The notes under the pieces are model-generated. The model ran no database searches, was not told where the DNA came from, and saw only the letters and a list, made by a program, of their open reading frames with translations. 64,000 bases of DNA from an uncultured Opitutia bacterium (GTDB lineage: Bacteria; Verrucomicrobiota; Verrucomicrobiia; Opitutales; Opitutaceae): positions 1 to 64,000 of the forward strand of contig CAILHZ010000018.1 in assembly GCA_903834135.1 (NCBI GenBank). The letters are read 5' to 3'. The position numbers were made by a program, and so were the translations under genes. Positions 37,060-46,597 of this stretch are shown here, in pieces. Numbering within the stretch: position 1 is the first letter of the stretch; every line of letters starts with the position of its first letter.

Positions 37060-37557
37060 ATGAAGCAGCTCCACGCTCATTGGCGGATGGACTACATTGA
37101 AGCCCCGAAATATCCGGCTGAAATGAAGCGTCCTTTTACCGAGCTGCCTACATTGGCAGACGACAGGACCGCCCTGATCATACATAGAACTGCTTTGAGC
37201 TATCTTTTACTCAACCGCTTTCCATATAACCCAGGCCACTTACTGTGTGTACCATTTAGAGAGGTATCAGATCTTGATGAACTCACTAAAGACGAGAGAT
37301 CAGATATGATGGAGATCATTATCTTTGGAAAACACGTTCTCACAGAAGCTATGAAGCCTGACGCCTTTAATATTGGTTTTAATTTAGGTAAAGCCTCAGG
37401 TGGTAGTATCGAGCATCTGCATGCACACATTGTGCCTCGCTGGAATGGAGATAATAATTTCATGCCAGTACTTGGCCAAACACGCATTTTACCTCAATCC
37501 CTTGAGGCAACATGGGTGAGGTTAACCGAAGCAGTAAGTAAACTTTCTGCCCACTAA
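37060..37557 (+). CDS. HIT-family hydrolase, Ap4A-type
   Basis: 165 residues from the ATG at 37060; the reading from 36967 would overlap the fabF promoter and adds a non-conserved segment. Family features are a basic start (KQLHAHWRMDYIE), YPYNPGHLLCVP-type strand (here FPYNPGHLLCVPFRE), FNIGFNLGKASGGSIEHLHAHIVPRW with the HxHxH triad (HLHAH), and a C-terminal helix. HIT proteins hydrolyse nucleotide phosphoanhydrides such as diadenosine tetraphosphate. It starts an apparent operon with pgpH, ybeY and others, only a base or so apart. Confidence 0.83.
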   Translation: MKQLHAHWRMDYIEAPKYPAEMKRPFTELPTLADDRTALIIHRTALSYLLLNRFPYNPGHLLCVPFREVSDLDELTKDERSDMMEIIIFGKHVLTEAMKPDAFNIGFNLGKASGGSIEHLHAHIVPRWNGDNNFMPVLGQTRILPQSLEATWVRLTEAVSKLSAH

Positions 37558-37558
37558 C

Positions 37559-40006
37559 ATGAGTGTAAGAAATCAATTTAAACTCTTAGTCGGAGGCTTA
37601 GGTGCTCACAGAGCAGACAAAACTTCCTCTGCTGGTTCAGCTTTTCGTGATTTTTTAGATAAAAATCAACTCGTTGCTGTTTCAATATTCATATTAACCG
37701 TAACAGCAATCGTACTGATTAGTTCGGTTGGGATGACAACGATTAATCTACCCGTTCATCCCAGCGAGTTAGCAACCGTAAGAGTTGTAGCAACGTCCTC
37801 ATTCTCTTACGTCAGTGAAGCTAAAACAGCAACAGCACGAACACTGCTGCTCGAGAGAGTGCCTCCTGTATTTCACTTAGATTTAGCACCACTTGATCGC
37901 TTTAGTTTAAGTCAACAATCCCTTTTAAACCAACTGCGTACATTTGAAGAAACCCACGCTAAATACGGTGCTAATATTGGTAGTTACCAGTCTCAACTCG
38001 ACAATCTCGCAACTCAATTTAACACAACGACACCCTACCGCGTTAGTGGCGAAGACTTAGCTGTACTCTTAGCAGCTGGCGATACTCAAGTCAGACAAGA
38101 ACTTTTTCAGAATGGTTTAGCAGCACTGAAAGAAATTTATGCTGAAGGAGTGCATGACTCATCACTTGGCTCCTTGAGTTTAAATAGCACTACGGTTTTT
38201 CAAATTGCCCATGCTAATGGCAATGTAAGTTCACATCCCGTAGAGTCGATGGAAGACGCACTTACATTCTTGCGCGTGAGTGTATCACCAGAAGGAGTTA
38301 CTCGTGCTGTTTCTCAAGCTCTATTTCGGTTCTTTAAAAACGGCATCACTGCAAATCTTGTTTATGACCGTAAAGCCAGCGAAGAGCAGAAATTAGCTGC
38401 CTTAAAGCAACTTACTCCAGTCCCGGTTCAAGTAGCTCGTGGCCAAGTAATCATTGAAGCGGGAGAGCGCGTAACTCCAGAGCAGTATGAAATGTTTAGA
38501 GCACATCAAGACTATCAACGCACCCATGGCGAAGCAGAGCAAGTTGCAGGGTTACTTTTATTTGGCCATGTCCTTTTAGTGTTAGCAATGGTACTTGCTT
38601 CAATTATTTACATACGCCTTGAGGATCCTGAAACTCTACGCAGCAATGTTCGTCTCGGACTTTTAGCTTTAGTTGTTATCATCAATATAGCCTTAGTTCG
38701 AATTATTTACTCCTTAGGTGGAGCAGAATTTTTTATTCGTGACGGCTCTTGGGCGGCAACCCTACCCTACACTGCACCCACTGCACTAGCACCTCTGATA
38801 GTTGCTATTTTAATTGATACTGGATCTGCCATTTTTATGGCACTGCTGATTTCAATTTTTACAGGTGTAATTTATGGAAACAGATTGGATCTTTTAGTCC
38901 TCACCTTTCTTGCCTCCATGGCTGCAATCTATGTCTGCCGTGACGCAAGTAGACGTGGACGCGTGGTGAATGCAGGTGTTACAGGTGGTCTAGCGATAGC
39001 TGCATTCGCAGCTTTAATTGGTATAGCTCAGCAAACACCCTTAGAAATTATTTTTAGAGAAATGGCAGCAGGTTTACTTACAGGCTTACTCACAGGTATC
39101 GCAGTAGTAGGATTTTTACCTGTGCTAGAATCCTTATTTAAAAGGACTACTGATATTACACTCTTGGAATTAACGGATTATAACCATCCACTGCTTCGAA
39201 AGATGCAACTAGAAGCCCCAGGAACCTATCACCATTCGCTGATGGTTGCTCAGCTTTCTGAAAATGCAAGTAATGCAATTGGTGCAAATCCTCTTTTAGC
39301 ACGTGTATGTGCATTATTTCATGACATAGGTAAAATCACGAAAGCTGGATTTTTTACAGAAAATCAGCGCGATCGTGGAAATCCACATGACCAATTAGAG
39401 CCTGCCGTATCAGCTCAAATTATCCGTGATCACGTCAGAGAAGGAGTAGAACTTGCCCATAAGCATAAATTACCTCGCTCCATCATTGATGTGATTCGCC
39501 AACATCACGGAATGACCCACGTACGCTACTTTTACGAAAAAGCCCTGGCTATACGCGCACGCCTTGAGACTTCCTCAAAGCATACAGATCATGCGCAATC
39601 AAGTACCGCCTTAAATCCTTCATTACCTCATACTCAAAATAGCAATTCTCACACTCACCTAGCTAAGGTCGATGAAACACTGTTTCGCTACGAAGGACCT
39701 AAACCTCAATTTAGAGAGTGTGCAGTTATTTTCCTAGCAGACGCTGCCGAAGCTGCTTCTCGTTCACTACGTTCTGCAACGCCTAAAGAATTAAGCGAGT
39801 TAATCGAAAGTATAGTTAACGAGCGCATTGCACAGGGACAACTCAATGAAGTGGCCTTAACCTTAGAGGATATCGCTAAGATAAAAAATAGCTTTACCTT
39901 CACCCTTCTTAACATGATGCATTCAAGAGTCTCATATACTTTGGCTAATCAAGAATTACCAGTAGCTAAGCCAGATAAGTCAGTTGCAACTAATTCCGCA
40001 TTATAA
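37559..40006 (+). CDS. pgpH: 7TM-HD phosphodiesterase (PgpH, c-di-AMP)
   Basis: 815 residues. Layout: a cytoplasmic N-terminus with one helix (about 40-60), a large extracytoplasmic 7TMR-HD region (about 65-330, with FHLDLAPLDRF), seven membrane helices (about 335-540) and a cytoplasmic HD domain, where ALFHDIGKITKAGFF carries H588 and D589. FRYEGPKPQFRECAVIFLADAAEAASRSL completes the HD core. PgpH hydrolyses c-di-AMP. Between the HD helices is an insertion of about 35 residues rich in His (about 672-706; SKHTDHAQS, LPHTQNSNSHTHL), longer than usual. The start is 2 bp after the HIT stop. Confidence 0.88.
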   Translation: MSVRNQFKLLVGGLGAHRADKTSSAGSAFRDFLDKNQLVAVSIFILTVTAIVLISSVGMTTINLPVHPSELATVRVVATSSFSYVSEAKTATARTLLLERVPPVFHLDLAPLDRFSLSQQSLLNQLRTFEETHAKYGANIGSYQSQLDNLATQFNTTTPYRVSGEDLAVLLAAGDTQVRQELFQNGLAALKEIYAEGVHDSSLGSLSLNSTTVFQIAHANGNVSSHPVESMEDALTFLRVSVSPEGVTRAVSQALFRFFKNGITANLVYDRKASEEQKLAALKQLTPVPVQVARGQVIIEAGERVTPEQYEMFRAHQDYQRTHGEAEQVAGLLLFGHVLLVLAMVLASIIYIRLEDPETLRSNVRLGLLALVVIINIALVRIIYSLGGAEFFIRDGSWAATLPYTAPTALAPLIVAILIDTGSAIFMALLISIFTGVIYGNRLDLLVLTFLASMAAIYVCRDASRRGRVVNAGVTGGLAIAAFAALIGIAQQTPLEIIFREMAAGLLTGLLTGIAVVGFLPVLESLFKRTTDITLLELTDYNHPLLRKMQLEAPGTYHHSLMVAQLSENASNAIGANPLLARVCALFHDIGKITKAGFFTENQRDRGNPHDQLEPAVSAQIIRDHVREGVELAHKHKLPRSIIDVIRQHHGMTHVRYFYEKALAIRARLETSSKHTDHAQSSTALNPSLPHTQNSNSHTHLAKVDETLFRYEGPKPQFRECAVIFLADAAEAASRSLRSATPKELSELIESIVNERIAQGQLNEVALTLEDIAKIKNSFTFTLLNMMHSRVSYTLANQELPVAKPDKSVATNSAL

Positions 40007-40009
40007 AGC

Positions 40010-40519
40010 ATGGCAAAAGCAAGTGATAGCTCCAAGCAGCGACCTGTGGCAGTAAGATCTTTACATCCGAAACTTTCCTATTCGGACAAAGCTATCGTAA
40101 AGGTAATTCATTTACTAGATGAACAACACGCCAAGTGGGCAACCAAGGATTCTGTACTAGGAAATAATAACGAACTCTCCGTTGCATTCCTGCCTGCCCT
40201 AGCACTTGCAAGATTACATGAGCAATTCCTAGACGATCCCTCTGAAACAGACGTCATAACCTTTCCCGGCGATAAAGACCTAGGGCATGCAGGTGACATA
40301 TGCGTTTCGCCTGATGCAGCCGAAAGCTACTCCAAAGAACATAAGCGCGACTTTTCCGAAGAACTGACTCTTTACGTGGTTCATGGCTGGCTACACTTAG
40401 CTGGCTACGATGATCTAAAACCAGAGCTCAAACGAGCTATGCGTAGAGCAGAAGCCAGGGCCTTAATTCTATTACGTAACCACAAAGCTATCCCAAAGTT
40501 TGTGCTAAAGCGCAAATAA
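40010..40519 (+). CDS. ybeY: Endoribonuclease YbeY
   Basis: 169 residues, with the UPF0054 core: DETDVITFPGD, GDICVSPDAAESY, and the metal-binding region VVHGWLHLAGYDDLKPE. The canonical motif is HGxLHLxGYDH; the first two His are kept (HGWLH) but the third, usually His, is Asp. Asp at this place is also seen in Bacteroidetes-type YbeY, so this may be a natural variant rather than a defect. The protein matures 16S rRNA and polices ribosomes. It follows pgpH by 3 bp. Confidence 0.85.
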   Translation: MAKASDSSKQRPVAVRSLHPKLSYSDKAIVKVIHLLDEQHAKWATKDSVLGNNNELSVAFLPALALARLHEQFLDDPSETDVITFPGDKDLGHAGDICVSPDAAESYSKEHKRDFSEELTLYVVHGWLHLAGYDDLKPELKRAMRRAEARALILLRNHKAIPKFVLKRK

Positions 40520-40536
40520 TATAGCCTAAAGGTATT

Positions 40537-40555
40537 AAAAACGCGTGCGTTTTTT
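40537..40555 (+). terminator. Possible terminator after ybeY
   Basis: AAAAACG (40537-40543) pairs with CGTTTTT (40548-40554) around CGTG, with a further T. The T-run suggests a weak intrinsic terminator, but it is low in GC. A TTAAGCGCTTAA palindrome follows. Confidence 0.4.
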
Positions 40556-40578
40556 AAGCGCTTAATTAAGGTAATACT

Positions 40579-41244
40579 ATGCCTCCTGTTGTGTCACCTA
40601 TTGTAAAAATTAGAAACGGCTTTTTTGCAGGCGCAATTCTTGTCGCACCTCTAGTCGTAACGGTGTGGGCATTTAGCCGAATCATTGATTTAGTAGGTGG
40701 AACCTTTCGGCCAGTATTCTTTTTTTATCTTCCAGATACAGTACGCAATAATCCTAATTTAGAATTAATTTGGGATATCTTAGCTACATTTCTTGTTATT
40801 GTAACGGTCACTTGCCTTGGCCTTATTTCGAGAGCATTTTTTGCTAAGGTTTTCTTAGGTACAGCAGAACGTTTTATTCAAGGAATTCCTGGCGTTGGCG
40901 CTGTGTACAACACTGTCAAACAAGTCGTCGATACATTTGGTAAGCAAAACCGAAGCCTTTACAACAAAGTCGTTTTAATAGAATTCCCACGCAAAGGTGC
41001 ATGGACGATAGCATTTCTTACCAACAAAATACAGGGGGAAGCCCAGCAAAAATCAGGCGAAGAATTATGGACTGTCTATGTCCCTACGACACCTAATCCA
41101 ACAGGTGGCTACATGATTATGGTTCCTGCTAAGGAAGTGATCGAATTAGATATGAATGTAGGTGATGGTATGAAAATGCTATTATCTGCCGGTGCCTTTG
41201 TCCCGAGTTGGAACAAAGAAACATCTCCTCAGCTTTCAAAGTAA
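40579..41244 (+). CDS. DUF502 family inner-membrane protein
   Basis: 221 residues. Two membrane helices (about 13-35 and 62-84) precede a conserved cytoplasmic domain: FIQGIPGVGAVYNTVKQVVDTF, VVLIEFPRKGAWTIAFLTN, VYVPTTPNPTGGYMIMVPAKEVIELDMNVGDGMKMLLSAG. This is the DUF502 signature; no biochemical function is established that I can name. It lies 60 bp after ybeY and 6 bp before recO. Its start has a partial AAGG upstream, unlike most genes here. Confidence 0.83.
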   Translation: MPPVVSPIVKIRNGFFAGAILVAPLVVTVWAFSRIIDLVGGTFRPVFFFYLPDTVRNNPNLELIWDILATFLVIVTVTCLGLISRAFFAKVFLGTAERFIQGIPGVGAVYNTVKQVVDTFGKQNRSLYNKVVLIEFPRKGAWTIAFLTNKIQGEAQQKSGEELWTVYVPTTPNPTGGYMIMVPAKEVIELDMNVGDGMKMLLSAGAFVPSWNKETSPQLSK

Positions 41245-41250
41245 GCGACT

Positions 41251-41871
41251 ATGGCAGCTACGACGCTTCAAACTGAGGCATTCGTTTTAGCGAAACGACC
41301 AACCACGGCTGACGGGTGGCAAGCCTTCACTCTATTTTCACCTGAAGATGGCTCACTGCATGTCATGCAGCGCTTATCAGCTAAAGCAAGCAAGGGACGT
41401 GTGCTACTAGACTTATTTGATGAAGCCTCACTTACCCTAGACAGTTCGAATCAAGGAAAGACATGGTTTATAAAAGAGGTAAACTTAATTGCACGGCACG
41501 CTGCGATTGGTAAAAGTTACGGCGCACTGCAAGCAGCCTCTACATTTGCAAATATCTTAGCACGCAATCCTGTCTCACCTGAAAGTAGAGGTTCTGTAGC
41601 CCACTTACTTAGAAGTGCACTTGCTGCCTTTGAAGGCACTAATCGTCCTGAAATTGTAATTCTAAAATGCCTATACAGTTTTGCACGTGATGAAGGTTAT
41701 CCAGTAAAACAAGAATGGATTCCTTCCTTACCCGCCTTAGATCAAGAGAATGTCGCACGTCTTTTGCACAAACCTCTTGCTGACCAAACAGCAAGTGTTG
41801 CTGAAGTAGCTGGTTACACTCGCAGACTTGAGCAATACCTGCGCGAGCATACCGATATTCTCATTGATTAA
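41251..41871 (+). CDS. recO: DNA repair protein RecO
   Basis: 206 residues. An N-terminal OB-fold (TEAFVLAKRPTTADGWQAFTLFSPEDG) is followed by a helical domain (ATFANILARNPVSPE, ILKCLYSFARDEGYPVKQEW). RecO helps load RecA at gaps. The length is shorter than E. coli RecO (about 240) and I see no zinc-finger cysteines, as in several other phyla. It is followed after 3 bp by the nuclease-helicase gene, which hints at a shared repair role. Confidence 0.78.
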   Translation: MAATTLQTEAFVLAKRPTTADGWQAFTLFSPEDGSLHVMQRLSAKASKGRVLLDLFDEASLTLDSSNQGKTWFIKEVNLIARHAAIGKSYGALQAASTFANILARNPVSPESRGSVAHLLRSALAAFEGTNRPEIVILKCLYSFARDEGYPVKQEWIPSLPALDQENVARLLHKPLADQTASVAEVAGYTRRLEQYLREHTDILID

Positions 41872-41874
41872 CCC

Positions 41875-44238
41875 ATGCATTGTGACTTAGACCAAAAAAG
41901 AGTAAGTCTTGCGGTCGGTGAATTAGCAGATTTCTCAGTAGGCCCGCGGGAGGCCGGCAGTGGGCAACACGCCCTTTGGAGAGCTCAACTAGGGGTACAG
42001 TGGCACAACACTTTAAAAAAAGAATATAAGGCACTACACCCTACCGCATCCTTCGAAGTTTCGATCGAAGGTCGTGTCATAGAACATGGTTGGGCAATCA
42101 CCTTAAGTGGGCGTATCGATCAACTTCTAGATACAGAAAATAATTCCCTCATCAGGGAAATTAAAACAGTCACTGATCCGCTGCCACGAGATGAGCGTAG
42201 CTTAAGATCAGATTATACTAGTTATTTTGTTCAATTAGCAGCTTACGCGTCACTTTATCAAAATAAGCTAGGTATTAAATCTCAGAAAAAAATACAGGCT
42301 GAGCTTATTTTTGTAGAAGTTGCTACAGGCATTACCCAAACACTGAGTATTAATTCAGATGACTATATCGCATTTAAAACTCAGTTAGTAAAAATTGCTG
42401 AATTTTACTCACTTCAATTAGAGAACAGAGAAAAACGTAAAAGTCTTAAATTTAACCCCGCTTTTTCTGAATTAAGACTCGGCCAAGAAACAACATTAAG
42501 TGAAATAGAAGCGACTATCTTAAGTGAAAATAAAGCACTGGTTCTTAAGGCACCAACAGGCTTTGGTAAAACAGGAATACTACTGGAATTCGCACTAAAG
42601 AAATTAAAGTCTGCTGAATGTGAACGTGTAATTTACTTAACCAGTAAATCAACCGGTCAACTTCAAGTTATGGAGACTTTAAAACGCATGACTGAGTCAG
42701 CTGATAAAACCTCAGAAACAACCACCCCAGTTGCAGCCTGGCATATACGTAATAAATTTGAGCACTGTATTAATTCCACCTTTTACTGCGTAAAGGATTC
42801 ATGTTCATTTCTTGCTCAGAGTGCAGAAAAATGGCCCACCAGCGGGTTATCTCGGTTTTATCTTTTTAGAGATCAAGCCCATGATCTAGAGACTTTACGT
42901 AACGCAGGTTCTTTAGCAGGTGTTTGTCCCTACGAGATTACCCGTACTGCACTTGCCTTTCAAGATATGTGGATAGGAGATTATAATTACGTTTTCTCAC
43001 CTTCTACGGAAGGCCTGTTTAGTGATCAGCCAGGATATGCTGCAGAAAAAACTCTGCTTATCATAGATGAAGCACACAATCTACCAAGCCGCGTGGCTGG
43101 GGTTTATTCTCATCAACTCAGTGCACAAAGTGCATACGACGTGCGAGATGCACTCGAGCGAATTCACGCACCCGCTAATCTTATTTGGCACTGGGATAAG
43201 TGGGCTTTATTTTTAAGTGAATGCTCAGTCTGTGAATCGCTTGATGATAATGAAATAAGCGATGCTAAACAGCTACTTAGTCAACTTAGTTTAGCCACTG
43301 AAACGCATGGGCTTGATTATAGTTCACTGGAAGCAGCAGATGCAGAAAAAATCTGGGCATTTTTATCCGTTGCTGAACAAGTCCAGTTAAGTGATTTACC
43401 CTTACTGTGGTGGGTAGCTCAAACAGCACAAATAAACCTTACCTGTCTTGATGCCTCTAAGGTTATAGGAAAAACACTAAGCCGGTTTGGAAGTGTGATT
43501 TTAGCAAGCGCAACTCCAGGTCCACTGGATGCATTCAGTGCGGCCTGTGGTGTGCCACTTTGCACCGTGGAAGCAAAAGCACCTTGGAGAATAAATGCCT
43601 ACGATATCGCCTTTGATACACGTGTAGACACGCGCTACCAAGTCAGGAAAAGTCATCACGAGCAAACCGCTCATAGCATCACACGCCTAGTAAGGCAAAG
43701 TCAGGCAGGTCGACCTGTAGTAGTGTTTTTTCCAAGCTACATTTATGCAGAACAAATTAAAGAGGAATTAAGTGTATTAGCTCCTCAGCTAAGAGTGACC
43801 ATACAACCAAAACAAGCAGCCCTAGCTTCACAACTTAACTGGATACAATCATCACTCAATTCAAGTGATACACTGTTTCTTATCTTGGGTTCAAGTTTTG
43901 CAGAGAGTATCGACGCCTTGGGAGGCAAAATAGATTACACGATGGTAGTTAGCCCTGCTCTACCTGAAGTAAATGCCGTACAACGTGCTAAACTAGCTCT
44001 ATTAAGTCATCTAAGCCAGGATGAGGCCTTTAACCGCGTTTACCGCATCCTAGGTATGCAGAAAATTAATCAAGCCCTAGGTCGTCTTGTGCGTGCACCT
44101 GGACACAGAACTCGTGTCATCTTACACTGTAAGCGTTTTGTGGAACCTAATTTTTCGGCACTCTTAAGTCTAGATTCAGAAGTAACTACAGTTATCACTG
44201 ATGATAGCGAATTTGAGAACTGGCTAATGAAAAGTTAG
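41875..44238 (+). CDS. PD-(D/E)XK nuclease fused to XPD/DinG-type helicase
   Basis: 787 residues. Residues about 1-180 look like a RecB-type nuclease: H44, D82 (GRIDQLLD), E95-x-K97 (IREIKT) and Q120-x3-Y124 (QLAAYASLY) give the full active-site pattern. From about 200 on comes an XPD/DinG-type helicase: Walker A KAPTGFGKTG (G231-T233), cysteines in HCINSTFYCVKDSCSF and GVCPYE that could hold an iron-sulfur cluster, motif II IIDEAHNLP, motif III-like ILASATPG, and a final QALGRLVRAPGHR (motif VI). Known relatives combine helicase and nuclease for DNA repair; function here is inferred. Coupled to recO. Confidence 0.75.
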   Translation: MHCDLDQKRVSLAVGELADFSVGPREAGSGQHALWRAQLGVQWHNTLKKEYKALHPTASFEVSIEGRVIEHGWAITLSGRIDQLLDTENNSLIREIKTVTDPLPRDERSLRSDYTSYFVQLAAYASLYQNKLGIKSQKKIQAELIFVEVATGITQTLSINSDDYIAFKTQLVKIAEFYSLQLENREKRKSLKFNPAFSELRLGQETTLSEIEATILSENKALVLKAPTGFGKTGILLEFALKKLKSAECERVIYLTSKSTGQLQVMETLKRMTESADKTSETTTPVAAWHIRNKFEHCINSTFYCVKDSCSFLAQSAEKWPTSGLSRFYLFRDQAHDLETLRNAGSLAGVCPYEITRTALAFQDMWIGDYNYVFSPSTEGLFSDQPGYAAEKTLLIIDEAHNLPSRVAGVYSHQLSAQSAYDVRDALERIHAPANLIWHWDKWALFLSECSVCESLDDNEISDAKQLLSQLSLATETHGLDYSSLEAADAEKIWAFLSVAEQVQLSDLPLLWWVAQTAQINLTCLDASKVIGKTLSRFGSVILASATPGPLDAFSAACGVPLCTVEAKAPWRINAYDIAFDTRVDTRYQVRKSHHEQTAHSITRLVRQSQAGRPVVVFFPSYIYAEQIKEELSVLAPQLRVTIQPKQAALASQLNWIQSSLNSSDTLFLILGSSFAESIDALGGKIDYTMVVSPALPEVNAVQRAKLALLSHLSQDEAFNRVYRILGMQKINQALGRLVRAPGHRTRVILHCKRFVEPNFSALLSLDSEVTTVITDDSEFENWLMKS

Positions 44239-44265
44239 ATTCAAATCAGGCAGTTACAAAATCAA

Positions 44266-46578
44266 TCAGTCGACGTGTAACTCCGTGATCGACCAGTTTA
44301 CGTCTTTAGCATGTGTAACAAGTTTAAGTACCACATACCTACCATATGCTGCATCAGGAAGAGTAATCACTGTAGCATCTGCAGTACCTACTGCAGTCAT
44401 AACTACACGTCCTAACTGGTTAAGATCATCGGAAACATAAACTTCAAGATGCTCAGGGAATTCTCTAGAATTACGTCTTTGATCTAGAGTTATTTCACGA
44501 ATAAGTCGTGATTCTTTAAGATCAATTATAAGAACAGGCTTTGCTGCAGATGATACAGCCCATGCAGATTTGTAATTATTATCTATCATATTATGCAAAT
44601 CCTTAGGATTTGCTTCGCACGTTAGTGCAGCAGGCCAATTCTTGTTGGCATTAATTTCTGCTACAGCATTTTTTGCTTCTTTTGTATAGATTGAATCACT
44701 TAGAAGCGTGGATACAAAGTCTAGTGCTTGCTTACTCGAAGAGCGTCCAAGTCTATAAATAATCTTATTTTTAAGATCAGCAGTTATTGATGTGTTATAA
44801 AGTCTAATCAAAAGATCTGCTCTCTCATTTTCTGGAGATCCTCGATTGATATTAAGCTGACGAAGCACTGCTTCAGCAGATTCCTTACAGATTGCTGACT
44901 GAGTCGATTTCTCGGCAACCAAAACTAGGCTACTTAGTCCTTGATCATCACCCCAAGATTCAAGACTAGCAATTGCTTCATGTGAAACATCAGGATATTT
45001 ACCCAATGCTAAATTTTTTGCGCATACTAACGCTGCATTTGAATTTAATTTAGGCAGTACACTTATGAGCTTCAATTGTACTTCAGCACCACCTTGATTT
45101 ATTGTATCAATTATTGATTTACCGCGGTTGGCTTCATTTGTCTCTAAGAGAGCAACCTTAACGAGAGCTCTTTTTGCATGAATAAGCTCCTGTCCTTCAG
45201 ATGCTGCGAGTGCCCAATTTAGAAGTTGATCCTCACTACTTTTTGTAACCAGATTTGATAAGGCATCTAAAGCGGCCACACGTACTTTTACACTCACTGC
45301 ACTGCGAAAACCTAGTAGCATAGGGATTGAATCTGTCATATTCCTTTGCCCGAGCGCTTCGATATAAAATACGCTGCGTTTTAGATCACTTTTACTTGCT
45401 CCATGCAGAATCGCTTCACTAACACCTGCTCCCGTGAGTTTTGATATACTATATTTGGCAGTACGCAGTTCTTCTCCTTTTGCCGAGGTAGCAACATCCC
45501 CTATCCTATTTGCAACATAAGCATTGCATGGAATTGAACCTAGCGCCTCAAGCGCTGCACAGCGCAAAGTAACATCCTCACTTTTTAGACAATCAGTAAT
45601 TACAGCTAAAGCAGCGCTCTCTTTACGTCTGCCCAATACTGCAACGATTGCTCTTTTTGTACTTACATCGAACGAAGGTAAATTTAAAATCAAGGCTTCA
45701 GTAAGACCAGGCGCTTCAGAACTAAACAGTGACTCAATACATACTCTCTTAAAGAGTTGATCTGAGCCCTTTAGAATTAGGATAGAGCGGTCCGTTACAG
45801 CGTTTGGTTCTAACCTGAGTAATCCACGAAGTGCGGCAGCCCTACTTGCATGCAGCAGTGTATTATCTAAATAAATTTCAGATAAAACCGCTAAAGTTTC
45901 ATCAGCAGGCAAAGTGTAGGCTGCGCAAATCTTTGCATCTATTAAAAAATGGTTTCTTTGATCCTTGGCTGAAGCTAAGGCACTCAATGCATCACGAGTA
46001 CCGATTTCACCCAGACCGTAGATAGCGGCATTCGCAAGTGCTGAATTCTCATCATTTATCAGTTTCGATAATACAGGGATAGCTGAACTTTGTTTACGTC
46101 TAGCAAGCGCCTGAACAATTGCTAATTTCACTTCCTCTTTAGAGTCATCCAAAGCACTTAAAAAAGCCTGATCAACATCTTTTCCTGGAATTGGAACAAG
46201 TGCTAGGCATGCAATATTCACACTTCGTGCATCTAACAAAAGTGGTGATACAGCGGCCACTACTGACGATATGTCAGCAGGAGATAAGGATAAAAAACCA
46301 AGCCTTTGACAAATAGCCTGTTGCGCATCAAAGGTAACTCCAGGTGAACTTAAAACGCCAACCATAGAAGAAACAAGAGCAGACGTGCGTAAGGGATCTT
46401 TACCAGCTTCTGTAATTTCTTTGTTAAGATTTGCCAGCGCAGTTTGACTACCGTCATAGGTTAAAGCAGCAAGACTTGCATGCTCTACACTGGACTGAGT
46501 TGTGCTTAATTCAGCACATCCGCTAAACAGTATATTACTTAAAATTAAGGCCGTGAGTGAAAAATAAAATGATTTCAT
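44266..46578 (-). CDS. HEAT-repeat lipoprotein with C-terminal discoidin-like domain
   Basis: About 770 residues from the ATG at 46578, chosen for the lipoprotein signal (MKSFYFSLTA, lipobox LFSGC with C21); the longer reading from 46635 would hide it. Most of the protein is HEAT-like helical repeats (AIVQALARRKQSSAIPVLSKL, AIYGLGEIGTRDALSALASA and many more). The last about 130 residues form a galactose-binding/discoidin-like domain (IDLKESRLIREITLDQRR, YGRYVVLKLVTH). The likely place is the periplasmic or outer face, anchored by lipid. It follows the Gfo/Idh gene by 19 bp. No enzyme is recognised. Confidence 0.75.
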   Translation of the reverse strand: MKSFYFSLTALILSNILFSGCAELSTTQSSVEHASLAALTYDGSQTALANLNKEITEAGKDPLRTSALVSSMVGVLSSPGVTFDAQQAICQRLGFLSLSPADISSVVAAVSPLLLDARSVNIACLALVPIPGKDVDQAFLSALDDSKEEVKLAIVQALARRKQSSAIPVLSKLINDENSALANAAIYGLGEIGTRDALSALASAKDQRNHFLIDAKICAAYTLPADETLAVLSEIYLDNTLLHASRAAALRGLLRLEPNAVTDRSILILKGSDQLFKRVCIESLFSSEAPGLTEALILNLPSFDVSTKRAIVAVLGRRKESAALAVITDCLKSEDVTLRCAALEALGSIPCNAYVANRIGDVATSAKGEELRTAKYSISKLTGAGVSEAILHGASKSDLKRSVFYIEALGQRNMTDSIPMLLGFRSAVSVKVRVAALDALSNLVTKSSEDQLLNWALAASEGQELIHAKRALVKVALLETNEANRGKSIIDTINQGGAEVQLKLISVLPKLNSNAALVCAKNLALGKYPDVSHEAIASLESWGDDQGLSSLVLVAEKSTQSAICKESAEAVLRQLNINRGSPENERADLLIRLYNTSITADLKNKIIYRLGRSSSKQALDFVSTLLSDSIYTKEAKNAVAEINANKNWPAALTCEANPKDLHNMIDNNYKSAWAVSSAAKPVLIIDLKESRLIREITLDQRRNSREFPEHLEVYVSDDLNQLGRVVMTAVGTADATVITLPDAAYGRYVVLKLVTHAKDVNWSITELHVD

Positions 46579-46597
46579 AGAACGTAGGTTTAAGCCT

